NCBI GenBank assembly: GCA_937127205.1
Contig: CAKZLS010000314.1
Location: 1 to 11,926 of the forward strand
Direction: 5' to 3'
Length of the DNA: 11,926 nucleotides
DNA from: an uncultured Rhodospirillales bacterium
GTDB lineage: Bacteria; Pseudomonadota; Alphaproteobacteria; Rhodospirillales; Defluviicoccaceae
The notes under the pieces were generated by a model. The model did no database searches. It was given only the letters and a program-made list of their open reading frames with translations, and was not told the origin of the DNA. Position numbers and translations under genes: made by a program. Shown piece after piece: positions 1-7,756 of this stretch. The first letter of the stretch is position 1, and each line of letters starts with the position of its first letter.

Positions 1-136
1 GACGGAACAGGACCTCGGCCGGGCCGCCGACCCGGAACCAGGTGAGCCGCCCGAGCGGTGCGTTCTCCGAATACCGGCCGCGAACCACCGGCAACCGGTC
101 GACCAAGGTCGGAATGCGTTTCTCCGCCGGCATCAT
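1..136 (-). CDS. murB: MurB, UDP-N-acetylenolpyruvoylglucosamine reductase, N-terminal fragment
   Basis: MurB is the FAD- and NADPH-dependent cytoplasmic enzyme that reduces UDP-GlcNAc-enolpyruvate to UDP-MurNAc, the step before MurC. Only the first 45 codons are inside the window; the rest lies beyond position 1. They begin MMPAEKRIPTLVDRLPVVRG and include NAPLGRLTWFRVGGPAEVLF, the conserved opening of the FAD-binding domain in MurB. The start is one of two adjacent ATGs (136 or 133), and 136 gives the same ATGA overlap seen at other junctions. GGGAGGTGAGG lies just upstream, in the last codons of murC. The murC-murB order is typical of alphaproteobacterial clusters, where ddl, ftsQ, ftsA and ftsZ commonly follow; those genes are not visible here. 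Confidence 0.94.
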   Translation of the reverse strand, partial: MMPAEKRIPTLVDRLPVVRGRYSENAPLGRLTWFRVGGPAEVLFR

Positions 137-1569
137 GCCTCACCTCCCGCGGCAACCTGGCGGAACTGCCGCAACGCGTCCGGCAGCGCGTGCGCCCACT
201 GAGTGATACTTCCAGCGCCCAGGCACACCACGAAATCGCCGGGCCGGGCCAAGTCATGAACCAACCCGGCAAGGTGCTCAGGCGTGGGCAATGCGATGAC
301 CTGGCGATGACCATGCGCCCGCAGACCATCCACCAATGCCTCGCGGTCGATCCCTTCGATGGGCGCCTCGCCGGCGGGATAGACCTCAGCCACCAAGACC
401 GCGTCGGCGTCGTTGAAGCAGGCGCAGAACTCTTCGAACAGGTCACGCAACCGGCTGTAGCGATGGGGCTGGACCACGGCGATGATCTGACCGGATCCGG
501 CCGTCCGCGCGGCACCCAGCACCGCTCCGATCTCCACCGGGTGGTGGGCGTAGTCGTCGATGATGGTGACGCCGCCGACTTCGCCGGTGCGGGTGAACCG
601 GCGGTTGACGCCCTCGAACCCGGCGAGCGCTTGGCGCAGCACCGCGTCGTCGATGTCCATCTCATTGGCGATGGCGATGGCGGCAAGCGCATTCTGCACA
701 TTGTGCCGGCCGTACATGGGAAGATGAAGGCGGTCGACGGTACGGGACTGGCCGGTGGCACGATCGATGATCACCGCGTCGAAGCGCACCCCGTCGGCCG
801 CGAATTCCAGGTCGACCCCGCGGACATCGGCCTGCGGACTGAAGCCGTAAGTGACCACCCGCCGGTCGAGCACCTTGGGGATCATCGCCTGCACCTCGGG
901 GTGATCGATGCACAGCGCCGCGACCCCGTAGAATGGAATATTGGTGACGAACAACACGAACGCCTCGCGGAGCGCATCGAAACTGCCGTAGTGATCCAGG
1001 TGTTCGGGATCGATGTTGGTGACCACGGCGATGGTGGCCGGCAGCCTTACGAAGGTCCCGTCCGACTCGTCGGCTTCGGCCACCACCCATTCGCCGCTGC
1101 CGAGCCGGGCGTTGGATCCCCAGGCATTGATGATGCCGCCGTTGACCACGGTCGGGTCCATGTCGGCGGCATCGAGAACTGCCGCCACCAACGACGTGGT
1201 GGTGGTCTTGCCGTGGGTGCCGCCAACGGCAATGGACCACTTCAACCGCATCAGCTCGGCCAGCATCTCGGCGCGGCGGACCACCGGCACCAAGCGCTTG
1301 CGCGCCGCGACGATTTCCGGGTTGTCGGATTTGACCGCTGAGGAGACCACCAGAACTTGCGCATCGCCCAAGTTCGCTTCTTCGTGACCGATGGCCACCG
1401 GTACACCCATGGCGCCGAGACGCCGGGTGTTGTGGTTTTCGCCCCGGTCGCTGCCCTGAACCGCGTAACCCAAGTTGTGCAGCAGTTCGGCGATGCCGCT
1501 CATGCCGATACCGCCGATGCCGACGAAATGGATGGTGCCCACGCCGAGAGGAAGCGCCTTCATGCTCAT
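133..1569 (-). CDS. murC: MurC, UDP-MurNAc:L-alanine ligase
   Basis: A cytoplasmic ATP-dependent ligase that adds L-Ala, the first stem-peptide residue, to UDP-MurNAc. The 478-aa product has the N-terminal loop VGIGGIGMSGIAELL at 16-30, the P-loop GGTHGKTTTT at 116-125, AEADESDGTF at 164-173, TNIDPEHLDHYG at 184-195 and GRHNVQNALAA at 287-297. It also has DDYAHHPVEI at 338-347 and VQPHRYSRLRDL at 366-377. These are complete and ordinary for MurC. The ATG at 1569 overlaps the murG stop and has GGGAGG 8 bases upstream; a second ATG two codons in (1563) is a possible alternative. The TGA stop at 133-135 overlaps murB by four bases (ATGA). Confidence 0.98.
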   Translation of the reverse strand: MSMKALPLGVGTIHFVGIGGIGMSGIAELLHNLGYAVQGSDRGENHNTRRLGAMGVPVAIGHEEANLGDAQVLVVSSAVKSDNPEIVAARKRLVPVVRRAEMLAELMRLKWSIAVGGTHGKTTTTSLVAAVLDAADMDPTVVNGGIINAWGSNARLGSGEWVVAEADESDGTFVRLPATIAVVTNIDPEHLDHYGSFDALREAFVLFVTNIPFYGVAALCIDHPEVQAMIPKVLDRRVVTYGFSPQADVRGVDLEFAADGVRFDAVIIDRATGQSRTVDRLHLPMYGRHNVQNALAAIAIANEMDIDDAVLRQALAGFEGVNRRFTRTGEVGGVTIIDDYAHHPVEIGAVLGAARTAGSGQIIAVVQPHRYSRLRDLFEEFCACFNDADAVLVAEVYPAGEAPIEGIDREALVDGLRAHGHRQVIALPTPEHLAGLVHDLARPGDFVVCLGAGSITQWAHALPDALRQFRQVAAGGEA

Positions 1570-2714
1570 GCCGCCTGCCTCCCTTTTTGCGAATTGTCGT
1601 TGGCGCCGTTGGGCTCGGCCAGCGCCAGCACCGCATCCGCCAACCGTTCGGCGGCATCCGCCGCGCCGGCCGCGTGGGCCTTGTCCGCAGCCGTTTTCAA
1701 GGCAGCGGGGTCCGCCAGCAGGCTTTCGAGCCGTCCGGCCAGGGTGTCGGCATCAAACGTCCCTTGCGGCACCAGCCAAGCAGCACCGGCGGCGTCGAGC
1801 GCGCGGGCATTCGCCGTCTGGTGATCGTCGATCGCGTGCGGATACGGAACCAGCAGGGCGGGACGGCCGACGGTGGTCAACTCGCCCACCGTGGAAGCCC
1901 CGGAACGGGCGATGACCAGGTGCGCCGCCGCGAGACGCTCTGGCACGTCGTCAAAGAAGGAATTGAGTTCCGCCGTAGCGCCCATGCGCTCATAAGCGGC
2001 CCGCACGCGGTCCAGGTCCTCGGGGCGGCATTGCTGGCTGATTACCAGGCGATCGCGCAGCTCCTTGGCCAACCGTTCCACCGCCGCCGGAATCACGTCG
2101 CTGAACACCCGGGCCCCCTGGCTGCCGCCGAGAATGAGGAGACGGAGCGGCCCGTTTCCGTCCACGAGCGAATAGGCTTGGCCACGCATTGCGGAAAAGG
2201 CCGGCCTGACGGGCATACCGGTGCGCAAAACCTTTCCGGCGCCACCCGCCGGCAAACCGCCCACTTGGTCGAACACCGTCGCAACCTTGGCGACCCTGGC
2301 GGCAAGCAGCCTGTTGGCGCGGCCAAGGATGGCGTTCTGCTCGTGGATCAGGGTTGGATAGCCGGTCATGGCGGCCGCGAGAACGGTGGGAACGGACGGG
2401 TACCCGCCGAAACCGACAACGGCACTAGGCGCGGTCTGTTTCAAAAGCGAGCGTGCCTGAAAGAACCCGAGCGCGAGCTCGGCGCCGCCCCGGAGACGCG
2501 CCACGATATTACGGCCGGCCAGGCCCCCGCATCGGACGAAGCGCATCTCCACTTCGCCCAGCACACCGCCGTACGCGCCGCCGCGCCGGTCGGTGAACAG
2601 CATCAAGTGAACGCCGCGCCGGAGCATTTCCGCGGCCAGGGCTTCAGCCGGAAACACATGCCCGCCGGTACCGCCGGCGGCCAACACGACCCGGATTTTC
2701 GGAGGGCCGCTCAT
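1566..2714 (-). CDS. murG: MurG, lipid II-forming GlcNAc transferase
   Basis: A peripheral inner-membrane GT-B glycosyltransferase (family GT28) that transfers GlcNAc from UDP-GlcNAc to lipid I, making lipid II. The 382-aa protein has the N-domain loop GGTGGHVFPA at 14-23, GFGGYPSVPT at 101-110, HEQNAILGRANR at 124-135, GGSQGAR at 196-202, ARSGASTVGEL at 269-279 and PYPHAIDDHQTANA at 291-304. The last two lie in the UDP-GlcNAc-binding C-domain. The ATG overlaps the ftsW stop (ATGA). The same frame happens to stay open far upstream through ftsW, but that stretch is not protein-like and the family length fixes the start at 2714. The ribosome site is a G-rich run, GGGGGGGAG, unusually close to the ATG. 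The end (QKGRQAA) contains the murC ribosome site, and the stop overlaps murC by four bases. Confidence 0.97.
   Translation of the reverse strand: MSGPPKIRVVLAAGGTGGHVFPAEALAAEMLRRGVHLMLFTDRRGGAYGGVLGEVEMRFVRCGGLAGRNIVARLRGGAELALGFFQARSLLKQTAPSAVVGFGGYPSVPTVLAAAMTGYPTLIHEQNAILGRANRLLAARVAKVATVFDQVGGLPAGGAGKVLRTGMPVRPAFSAMRGQAYSLVDGNGPLRLLILGGSQGARVFSDVIPAAVERLAKELRDRLVISQQCRPEDLDRVRAAYERMGATAELNSFFDDVPERLAAAHLVIARSGASTVGELTTVGRPALLVPYPHAIDDHQTANARALDAAGAAWLVPQGTFDADTLAGRLESLLADPAALKTAADKAHAAGAADAAERLADAVLALAEPNGANDNSQKGRQAA
1578..1583 (-). promoter_or_regulatory. Shine-Dalgarno site of murC
   Basis: GGGAGG, 8 bases before the murC ATG, lies within the last codons of murG. The surrounding bases GCAAAAAGGGAGG followed by GGCGGCATGA closely resemble the ftsL start region (11385-11406). 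It supports the ATG at 1569 over the one at 1563. Confidence 0.7.
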
Positions 2715-3832
2715 CGCTCCCCCCCACTGTCCGGGCGTTGGCGGGTGAGGGCAAGCACCATGCCCATCGTCCAGGCCAGCGCGATGGTGGCGGACCCGCC
2801 ATATGAAATGAACGGAAGAGTCGTGCCCTTGGGCGGAATAAGATGGGTGGTCGACGCCATGTTGAACAGCGCCTGCATACCGAATTGAGCAAGCAGGCTG
2901 GTGGCGGCCAACACCACAAATAGATTGTTGTCCTTGAGCGCGCGGCCGAAACCGTGGAGCACCACGAACGCGAACAGCCCCACCAGGATCAAACAGACGA
3001 CGAGGCCGAATTCCTCTCCGGCGACGGCGAAGATGAAATCGGCGTGCGCGTCGGGCAACTGCTCCTTGACCCGTCCCTCGCCGGGACCGCGGCCGAACAG
3101 CCCGCCGCTCCTGAATGCTTCCAGCGCCCGCCCTATCTGATAGCCCTCGCCCACCGCCGGGTCGAGGAAATGATCGACCCGGGCGCGGACATGAGCGAAC
3201 GAGAAGTACGCGCCAAGCGCGCCGCCGAAGAACATCAGCACCACCAGAACGACCAGGATCATCGGCAATCCGGCGAGGAAGATCTGTACCGCCCAGGTTC
3301 CCGCGATGAGGATGGTGGTGCCCACATCCGGCTGGCTCAACAGCGCGGCGGCACACAGCATGAGCAGCCCGGTGGCGATGAAATAGCCTGGGAAACCCTG
3401 TTCCTGCCGGCTGGCGCAGATGAACCAGGCGGAGACCACCGCGAATGTGGGCTTGAGAAACTCGGACGGCTGGAGCGACAGGCCGCCGATCCGGATCCAA
3501 CGCGTGGCGCCCTTGACCTCGGGACCGACGAACAAGGTAGCGATGGTCAGCGCCAGAGCGATAGCGCAACCGATCACGCAGCAACGCCTGACGCCCTTCG
3601 GCGACAGCAAGGACGTCACGAACATCACCGCCAGCGCGAGAGGAACATACACGGACTGTCTCCGGGCAAAGTAGAAGGTGTCGAGACCGATACGCTCGGC
3701 AACCGCCGGCGATGCCGCCATGGTCAGCACGATGCCGATGCCGGCGATCATCAGGACCGCGGCCAGCGTCCAGCGGTCCACGGTCCACCACCAGCGGCTG
3801 ATCAGGCTCGTATCGGTGCGGGGAAATGCCAT
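2711..3832 (-). CDS. ftsW: FtsW, SEDS-family septal peptidoglycan glycosyltransferase
   Basis: A polytopic inner-membrane protein of 373 aa that polymerises lipid II at the septum together with FtsI. It has about ten membrane segments, with the first at about 22-40. SEDS motifs are KGATRWI at 107-113, PSEFLKP at 122-128, FGRGPGEG at 246-253, and LPDAHADFIFAVAGEEFG at 259-276. Asp265 in HADFIF corresponds to the essential catalytic Asp of E. coli FtsW. PKGTTLPFISYGGS follows at 334-347. The start at 3832 gives MAFPRTDTSLISRWWWTVDR, an opening I recognise from alphaproteobacterial FtsW. The frame stays open upstream to an in-frame start at 3910, but that would add 26 unconserved residues inside murD. 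GGTGGAGG lies about 10 bases upstream. It overlaps the murD stop by one base and the murG ATG by four. Confidence 0.97.
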   Translation of the reverse strand: MAFPRTDTSLISRWWWTVDRWTLAAVLMIAGIGIVLTMAASPAVAERIGLDTFYFARRQSVYVPLALAVMFVTSLLSPKGVRRCCVIGCAIALALTIATLFVGPEVKGATRWIRIGGLSLQPSEFLKPTFAVVSAWFICASRQEQGFPGYFIATGLLMLCAAALLSQPDVGTTILIAGTWAVQIFLAGLPMILVVLVVLMFFGGALGAYFSFAHVRARVDHFLDPAVGEGYQIGRALEAFRSGGLFGRGPGEGRVKEQLPDAHADFIFAVAGEEFGLVVCLILVGLFAFVVLHGFGRALKDNNLFVVLAATSLLAQFGMQALFNMASTTHLIPPKGTTLPFISYGGSATIALAWTMGMVLALTRQRPDSGGER

Positions 3833-5208
3833 CAGTGCCGCGCCTCCACCAATGTCCGGAACGCGTCGCCGCGAACCTCGAAATTCTTGTACTGGTCGAA
3901 CGACGCGCACGCCGGCGACAGCAGCACCACGGCACCCGGCAGGCCATCACGTTCCGCCATGTCGCCCGCGGCATCCACCGCGGCGTCGAGGGTGCCGCAC
4001 CGGCTGACCCGCACCCGGCCGTCGAGCGCGTCGGCAAACCGGTCCGTGGCCTCGCCGATCAGGAAGGCGTGACGCACGCGATCGAGCAACGGTGCGAGCG
4101 TTTCCAGACCGCCCGGTTTCGGCCGTCCGCCGGCGATCCAGTAAATGTTGTCGTAGCAAGCCAGCGCCCGGGCGGCGGCTTCCGCGTTGGTGGCCTTGCT
4201 GTCGTTCACGTAGGCGATCGCATGCACGACCCTGACCACCTCCTGGCGGTGGGCCAGCCCCGGAAAGCTCCGAAGCGCGTCGCATGCCGTCTGACGGTCG
4301 ACGCCCACCGCCCGCGCGGTGGCATAGGCGGCGGCGGCATTCTGGGCGTTGTGCTCGCCCGGCAGCGCCTGGGCCTCGTCGAGGTCGAATACCAGCTCGC
4401 GGCCGCCGTTGGCCAGATGGTCATAGAGCTTACGGCCCTCGGCAAAAACGCCGCCCCGCACTGGCGAGTGTCCGGAGATGGGAACGACCCGGGGGCCCTC
4501 GCCTGCGGCGAAACCGGCGAAGATGTCGCGGGTGTAATCGTCATCGATGCCGACTACCGCGGTGTAATCCGACCGCTGGCCGCGAAAGATCAACCGCTTG
4601 GCCGCGACGTAACCGTCCATATCACCGTGACGGTCCAAGTGATCGGCGGAAATGTTCAGCAGAACCGCCACCTCGAGAACCATGGAGGGGTTCAATTCCA
4701 GCTGAAAGGACGAAAGCTCCAGTACATACGCACCTTCGGTGCCAAGCGGCTCGAGTGCCAGCATGGGTGTTCCAAGATTGCCGCCAACCTCGCAGGCACG
4801 CCCGGCCGCGCCGAGGATGTGCCCGATCAGTGCCGTGGTGGTGGACTTACCGTTGGTGCCGGTAATGCCCACGTAGGTGGCGTCCGGCTGCGCCCGGTAG
4901 AGCAGTTCGCCATCGCCGATTACCGGGCAGTAGGCGGCGCGCGCGCGCCGAACCACCGGATGCGGCTCCGGGTGGGTGAGCGGAATGCCGGGACTAGTCA
5001 CCAGCGCCGCCGCTTGCCCTAAATCGCGCTGGTGAAGATCCACGAGCGAAATATCGGCCTCGACGGCGGCATCGCGGTTGTCCGGGTTATCGTCCCAGGC
5101 CCAAACCGTGGCGCCGCTTACCGCCAGCGCGCGGGCGGCGGCCATGCCGGTCAGGCCAAGCCCGAGAACGGCAACGGTCTGATCGGCGAGGAAGGACAAT
5201 TGGATCAT
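3832..5208 (-). CDS. murD: MurD, UDP-MurNAc-L-alanine:D-glutamate ligase
   Basis: A cytoplasmic ligase that adds D-Glu as the second stem-peptide residue. The 458-aa product has an N-terminal nucleotide-fold domain (VAVLGLGLTGMAAARAL, 12-28), the P-loop TGTNGKST at 116-123, ELSSFQLE at 164-171, and Lys204 in AAKRLIF at the carbamylated-lysine position. The C-terminal part has GLAHRQE at 317-323, NDSKATN at 335-341 and LLSPACASFDQYKNFEVRG at 429-447. The opening MIQLSFLADQTVAVLGLG agrees with the family. AGGAGG lies only 2 bases before the ATG, shorter than ideal; a TTG at codon 4 would have better spacing but loses little, so the exact start is slightly uncertain. The TGA stop shares one base with the ftsW ATG (TGATG). 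Confidence 0.97.
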   Translation of the reverse strand: MIQLSFLADQTVAVLGLGLTGMAAARALAVSGATVWAWDDNPDNRDAAVEADISLVDLHQRDLGQAAALVTSPGIPLTHPEPHPVVRRARAAYCPVIGDGELLYRAQPDATYVGITGTNGKSTTTALIGHILGAAGRACEVGGNLGTPMLALEPLGTEGAYVLELSSFQLELNPSMVLEVAVLLNISADHLDRHGDMDGYVAAKRLIFRGQRSDYTAVVGIDDDYTRDIFAGFAAGEGPRVVPISGHSPVRGGVFAEGRKLYDHLANGGRELVFDLDEAQALPGEHNAQNAAAAYATARAVGVDRQTACDALRSFPGLAHRQEVVRVVHAIAYVNDSKATNAEAAARALACYDNIYWIAGGRPKPGGLETLAPLLDRVRHAFLIGEATDRFADALDGRVRVSRCGTLDAAVDAAGDMAERDGLPGAVVLLSPACASFDQYKNFEVRGDAFRTLVEARH

Positions 5209-5215
5209 CGCCTCC

Positions 5216-6304
5216 TCACCGCAGCTTCAACGTGGACAGCCCGGCTAAAGCCAGGATGGATGCTATTATCCAAAATCGGATCACGATGGTCGGCTCGGCC
5301 CAACCCTTTTTCTCGAAGTGATGATGAAGCGGTGCCATGCGGAATACGCGCCGGCCGGTCAGCTTGAACGAAACTACCTGAACGATGACCGATACGGTCT
5401 CGAGCACGAACAAACCGCCGACGATGGCGAGAACCAGTTCGTGCTTGGTGATGACGCTCATGGCGCCGAGCGCGCCACCGAGCGATAGCGAACCGGTGTC
5501 GCCCATGAACACCCGCGCGGGTGGCGCGTTGAACCACAAGAAACCCAACCCGGCACCGACCAGGGCACCGCAGAACACCGCCAGTTCGCCGGCGCCCGGT
5601 ATGTAGTGAATCTGCAGATAATTGGAAAAGATCTTGTTGCCGGCCAGATAGGCGATCAGGGCGAACACCCCCGTCGCGATCATCACCGGAACGATGGCAA
5701 GGCCGTCCAGACCGTCGGTGAGATTGACCGCGTTCGACGCGCCCACGATCACCAGAATTCCCATCAGCGTATAGGCGACGCCGAGATTGATCAGCACATC
5801 CTTGAAGAACGGGACGGCCATCATGTACCGCAGTTCCGGGGGCGTCAGCTCGTTGATCCACAGCGCGGCGCTGAGCGCGATGGCCACCTGCAGCAACAGT
5901 TTCGCTTTCCCCGGAATGCCCTTGCTGTCGCGATAGACGACCTTGCGAAAATCGTCGAGGAAGCCGATGGCGCCGTAGCTGACGGTAACCAGCAGCGCCA
6001 CCCAGATGAAACCGTTGCTGAGATCGGCCCACAACAAGGTCGAGACGATCAGCGCCGCCAAAATCAGGAACCCGCCCATGGTGGGGGTGCCGCGCTTGGT
6101 CAGGAGATGGCTCTCCGGACCGTCGTCGCGGATGGGCTGTCCCTCGGCCTGGCGCTTTCTCAACAACCGGATCAGCGGCGGCCCGATCACGAAGCTCACC
6201 ACAAGCGCGGTGATCACCGCGCCGCCGGTGCGGAACGTCAGGTAGCGAAAGATGTTGAAGAACGCGAACTGATCGGCCAGGGGATAGAGGAGATTGAATA
6301 ACAT
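5216..6304 (-). CDS. mraY: MraY, phospho-MurNAc-pentapeptide transferase
   Basis: A polytopic inner-membrane enzyme that moves phospho-MurNAc-pentapeptide from UDP to undecaprenyl phosphate, forming lipid I. The 362-aa length is typical. About ten hydrophobic segments are spread along the protein. Family motifs appear in order: HLLTKRGTPTMGG at 66-78, the aspartate pair Asp117-Asp118 in GFLDDFRK, NAVNLTDGLDGLA at 191-203, and FNAPPARVFMGDTGSLSLGG at 258-277 with the key Asp269. The histidine cluster is PLHHHFEKKGW at 325-335. The start MLFNLLYPLADQF matches the family opening. The gene lies 9 bases after murF and 7 bases before murD, the two largest clear gaps in the window and still too short for a promoter. 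Its TGA stop is embedded in the ribosome site of murD (TGAGGAGG). Confidence 0.98.
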   Translation of the reverse strand: MLFNLLYPLADQFAFFNIFRYLTFRTGGAVITALVVSFVIGPPLIRLLRKRQAEGQPIRDDGPESHLLTKRGTPTMGGFLILAALIVSTLLWADLSNGFIWVALLVTVSYGAIGFLDDFRKVVYRDSKGIPGKAKLLLQVAIALSAALWINELTPPELRYMMAVPFFKDVLINLGVAYTLMGILVIVGASNAVNLTDGLDGLAIVPVMIATGVFALIAYLAGNKIFSNYLQIHYIPGAGELAVFCGALVGAGLGFLWFNAPPARVFMGDTGSLSLGGALGAMSVITKHELVLAIVGGLFVLETVSVIVQVVSFKLTGRRVFRMAPLHHHFEKKGWAEPTIVIRFWIIASILALAGLSTLKLR

Positions 6305-6313
6305 GGCTGCGCC

Positions 6314-7756
6314 CTAATCCCCGCTTCCGGCGCCCGGCGCGCCGCCTTGGTTGACGTCGAGGGCGTGCAAGGCCTGGACCACCACGCCCATGCGGCTGCC
6401 CGCCGAGCCCTTCACCGTAACCACGTCGCCGGCCCGCACGGCCGCCGTCACCTGGGGCGTCAAAGCCTTGGAGTCATCAGCATGCCCGCCGCGCATGTCC
6501 GCGGGCAAAGCGTCGAACAGATGGGACATGGCCGGACCGGCGGTGAATACCAGATCGATGCCGTTCCGCCGCAGCGGCTGGAGCAGGGCGGCATGGAGCA
6601 GCGCAGACTCGTCGCCGAGCTCCAGCATGTCGCCCAAGACGGCGATCCGCCGGCCGCCCGGCCCGATCCGGGCGCCGCCGAGAACCGCGAACGAGGCGGC
6701 CATGGAAACCGGGCTGGCATTATAGCTGTCGTCGATCAGACCGAACGTGCCGCCGTCTCTCAAATCGATGTCGCTCCGCCGGCCGCGGCCCTTGGGCGCG
6801 ATAACTTCGGCGAGAGACTGAGCCGCCAAGGAGATATCGCCGTCCACCGCGACGACGGCGGCGAGCACGCAGAGGCTGTTGATCACCCAATGGTCGCCGG
6901 GAACGTTCAACCGATAGTCCTGCTCGTCACCATCCACCAACGCCCGCACGACCGATCCCGTGGCCGTGGTGTCTGCGCCGATCAACCGGACTACGGCATC
7001 TTCATGGCGGCCGAAATCGATGATTCTGCCGACACCGCTTTCTTTGGTGGCGCGAGCCAACCGGTCGAACTGGTGATTGTCGCGGTTGAGCACCGCGATC
7101 CCGCCGTCCACGACGCCGGTGAAGATTTCGGCCTTGGCGTCGGCGATGCCTTCCACGCTGTCGAAGTGCGCCTTGTGCACCGCTTCCACCGCCGTGACCA
7201 CCGCCACGTCGGGCCGGGCCATGCGCGACAGCGGCTCGATCTCACCCGGATGGTTCATGCCCATCTCGAACACGCCGTACCGGGCCGACTCGGGCATGCG
7301 CGCGAGGCTCAGAGGCAGGCCCCAGTGATTGTTCAAGCTGCCGTCATTGGCGGTGGTGGGAGCCTGCGCGCCCAACACCAGCTTCAGCGCCTCCTTGACG
7401 CTGGTCTTGCCCACACTGCCGGTCACACCGATGATCCGGGCGCTGCTCCGCGCCCGCGCCGCCCGGCCCAGATCCTCGAGCGCGCGCAAGGTGTCGGAGA
7501 CCAAAAGCATCGGGACATCGGCGTCGAGCGCCGTCGGGACCCGAGATACCATGATTGCCGAAGCGCCGTTATCCAAGGCCTCGGCCGCGAAGTCGTGGCC
7601 ATCGAAGCTCGGTCCCGACAGCGCGACGAACAAGTCACCGGGGTGCAATGTCCGGGTGTCGATGGAGATGCCGCTGACGCTCCATGCGCCATGATGCACG
7701 CCACCCGTGGCTTTCGCCGCCGCAGTGGCGGTCCACAGGGTCGACGCCGGGCTCAT
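6314..7756 (-). CDS. murF: MurF, UDP-MurNAc-tripeptide:D-Ala-D-Ala ligase
   Basis: A cytoplasmic ligase that attaches the D-Ala-D-Ala dipeptide and completes UDP-MurNAc-pentapeptide. The 480-aa protein has an N-terminal uridine-binding domain (GISIDTRTLHPGDLFVAL, about 29-46), the P-loop TGSVGKTS at 112-119, the NNHWGLPLSL segment near 142-151, and FEMGMNHPGEI at 163-173. It also has DDSYNASP at 342-349 and LGDMLELG at 374-381, both MurF hallmarks. The His-containing segment that usually reads close to HLEFF is VHKAHFDS here (193-200), with the His kept. The ATG has AGGAGGTG 5 bases upstream (7762-7769) and overlaps the murE stop (ATGA). The stop is TAG and leaves a 9-base gap before mraY. 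The C-terminus ends in a short Gly-rich stretch. Length is within the family range. Confidence 0.97.
   Translation of the reverse strand: MSPASTLWTATAAAKATGGVHHGAWSVSGISIDTRTLHPGDLFVALSGPSFDGHDFAAEALDNGASAIMVSRVPTALDADVPMLLVSDTLRALEDLGRAARARSSARIIGVTGSVGKTSVKEALKLVLGAQAPTTANDGSLNNHWGLPLSLARMPESARYGVFEMGMNHPGEIEPLSRMARPDVAVVTAVEAVHKAHFDSVEGIADAKAEIFTGVVDGGIAVLNRDNHQFDRLARATKESGVGRIIDFGRHEDAVVRLIGADTTATGSVVRALVDGDEQDYRLNVPGDHWVINSLCVLAAVVAVDGDISLAAQSLAEVIAPKGRGRRSDIDLRDGGTFGLIDDSYNASPVSMAASFAVLGGARIGPGGRRIAVLGDMLELGDESALLHAALLQPLRRNGIDLVFTAGPAMSHLFDALPADMRGGHADDSKALTPQVTAAVRAGDVVTVKGSAGSRMGVVVQALHALDVNQGGAPGAGSGD

Noticed and set aside
663..684. Short repeat of GCGATG-like units
   Set aside because: It encodes the alternating Ala-Ile of MurC residues 296-302 (LAAIAIAN region) and is explained by the protein sequence.
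58..1341. 427-codon open frame on the plus strand
   Set aside because: It lies entirely antisense to murC, whose motifs are complete. The translation is rich in His, Asp, Gly and Arg with no recognisable domain, as expected for the complement of GC-rich coding DNA.
2715..4037. Upstream extension of the murG frame, giving an 823-codon open frame
   Set aside because: The extra part is an out-of-frame reading of the murD end and ftsW, is Arg/Gly-rich, and has no family similarity. MurG begins at 2714 by motif position and length.
3826..5022. 398-codon open frame on the plus strand
   Set aside because: Antisense to murD; composition and lack of motifs mark it as a shadow frame.
6305..6313. Possible promoter or terminator between murF and mraY
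   Set aside because: The gap is only nine bases; I see no hairpin followed by a T run and no room for promoter elements outside coding sequence.
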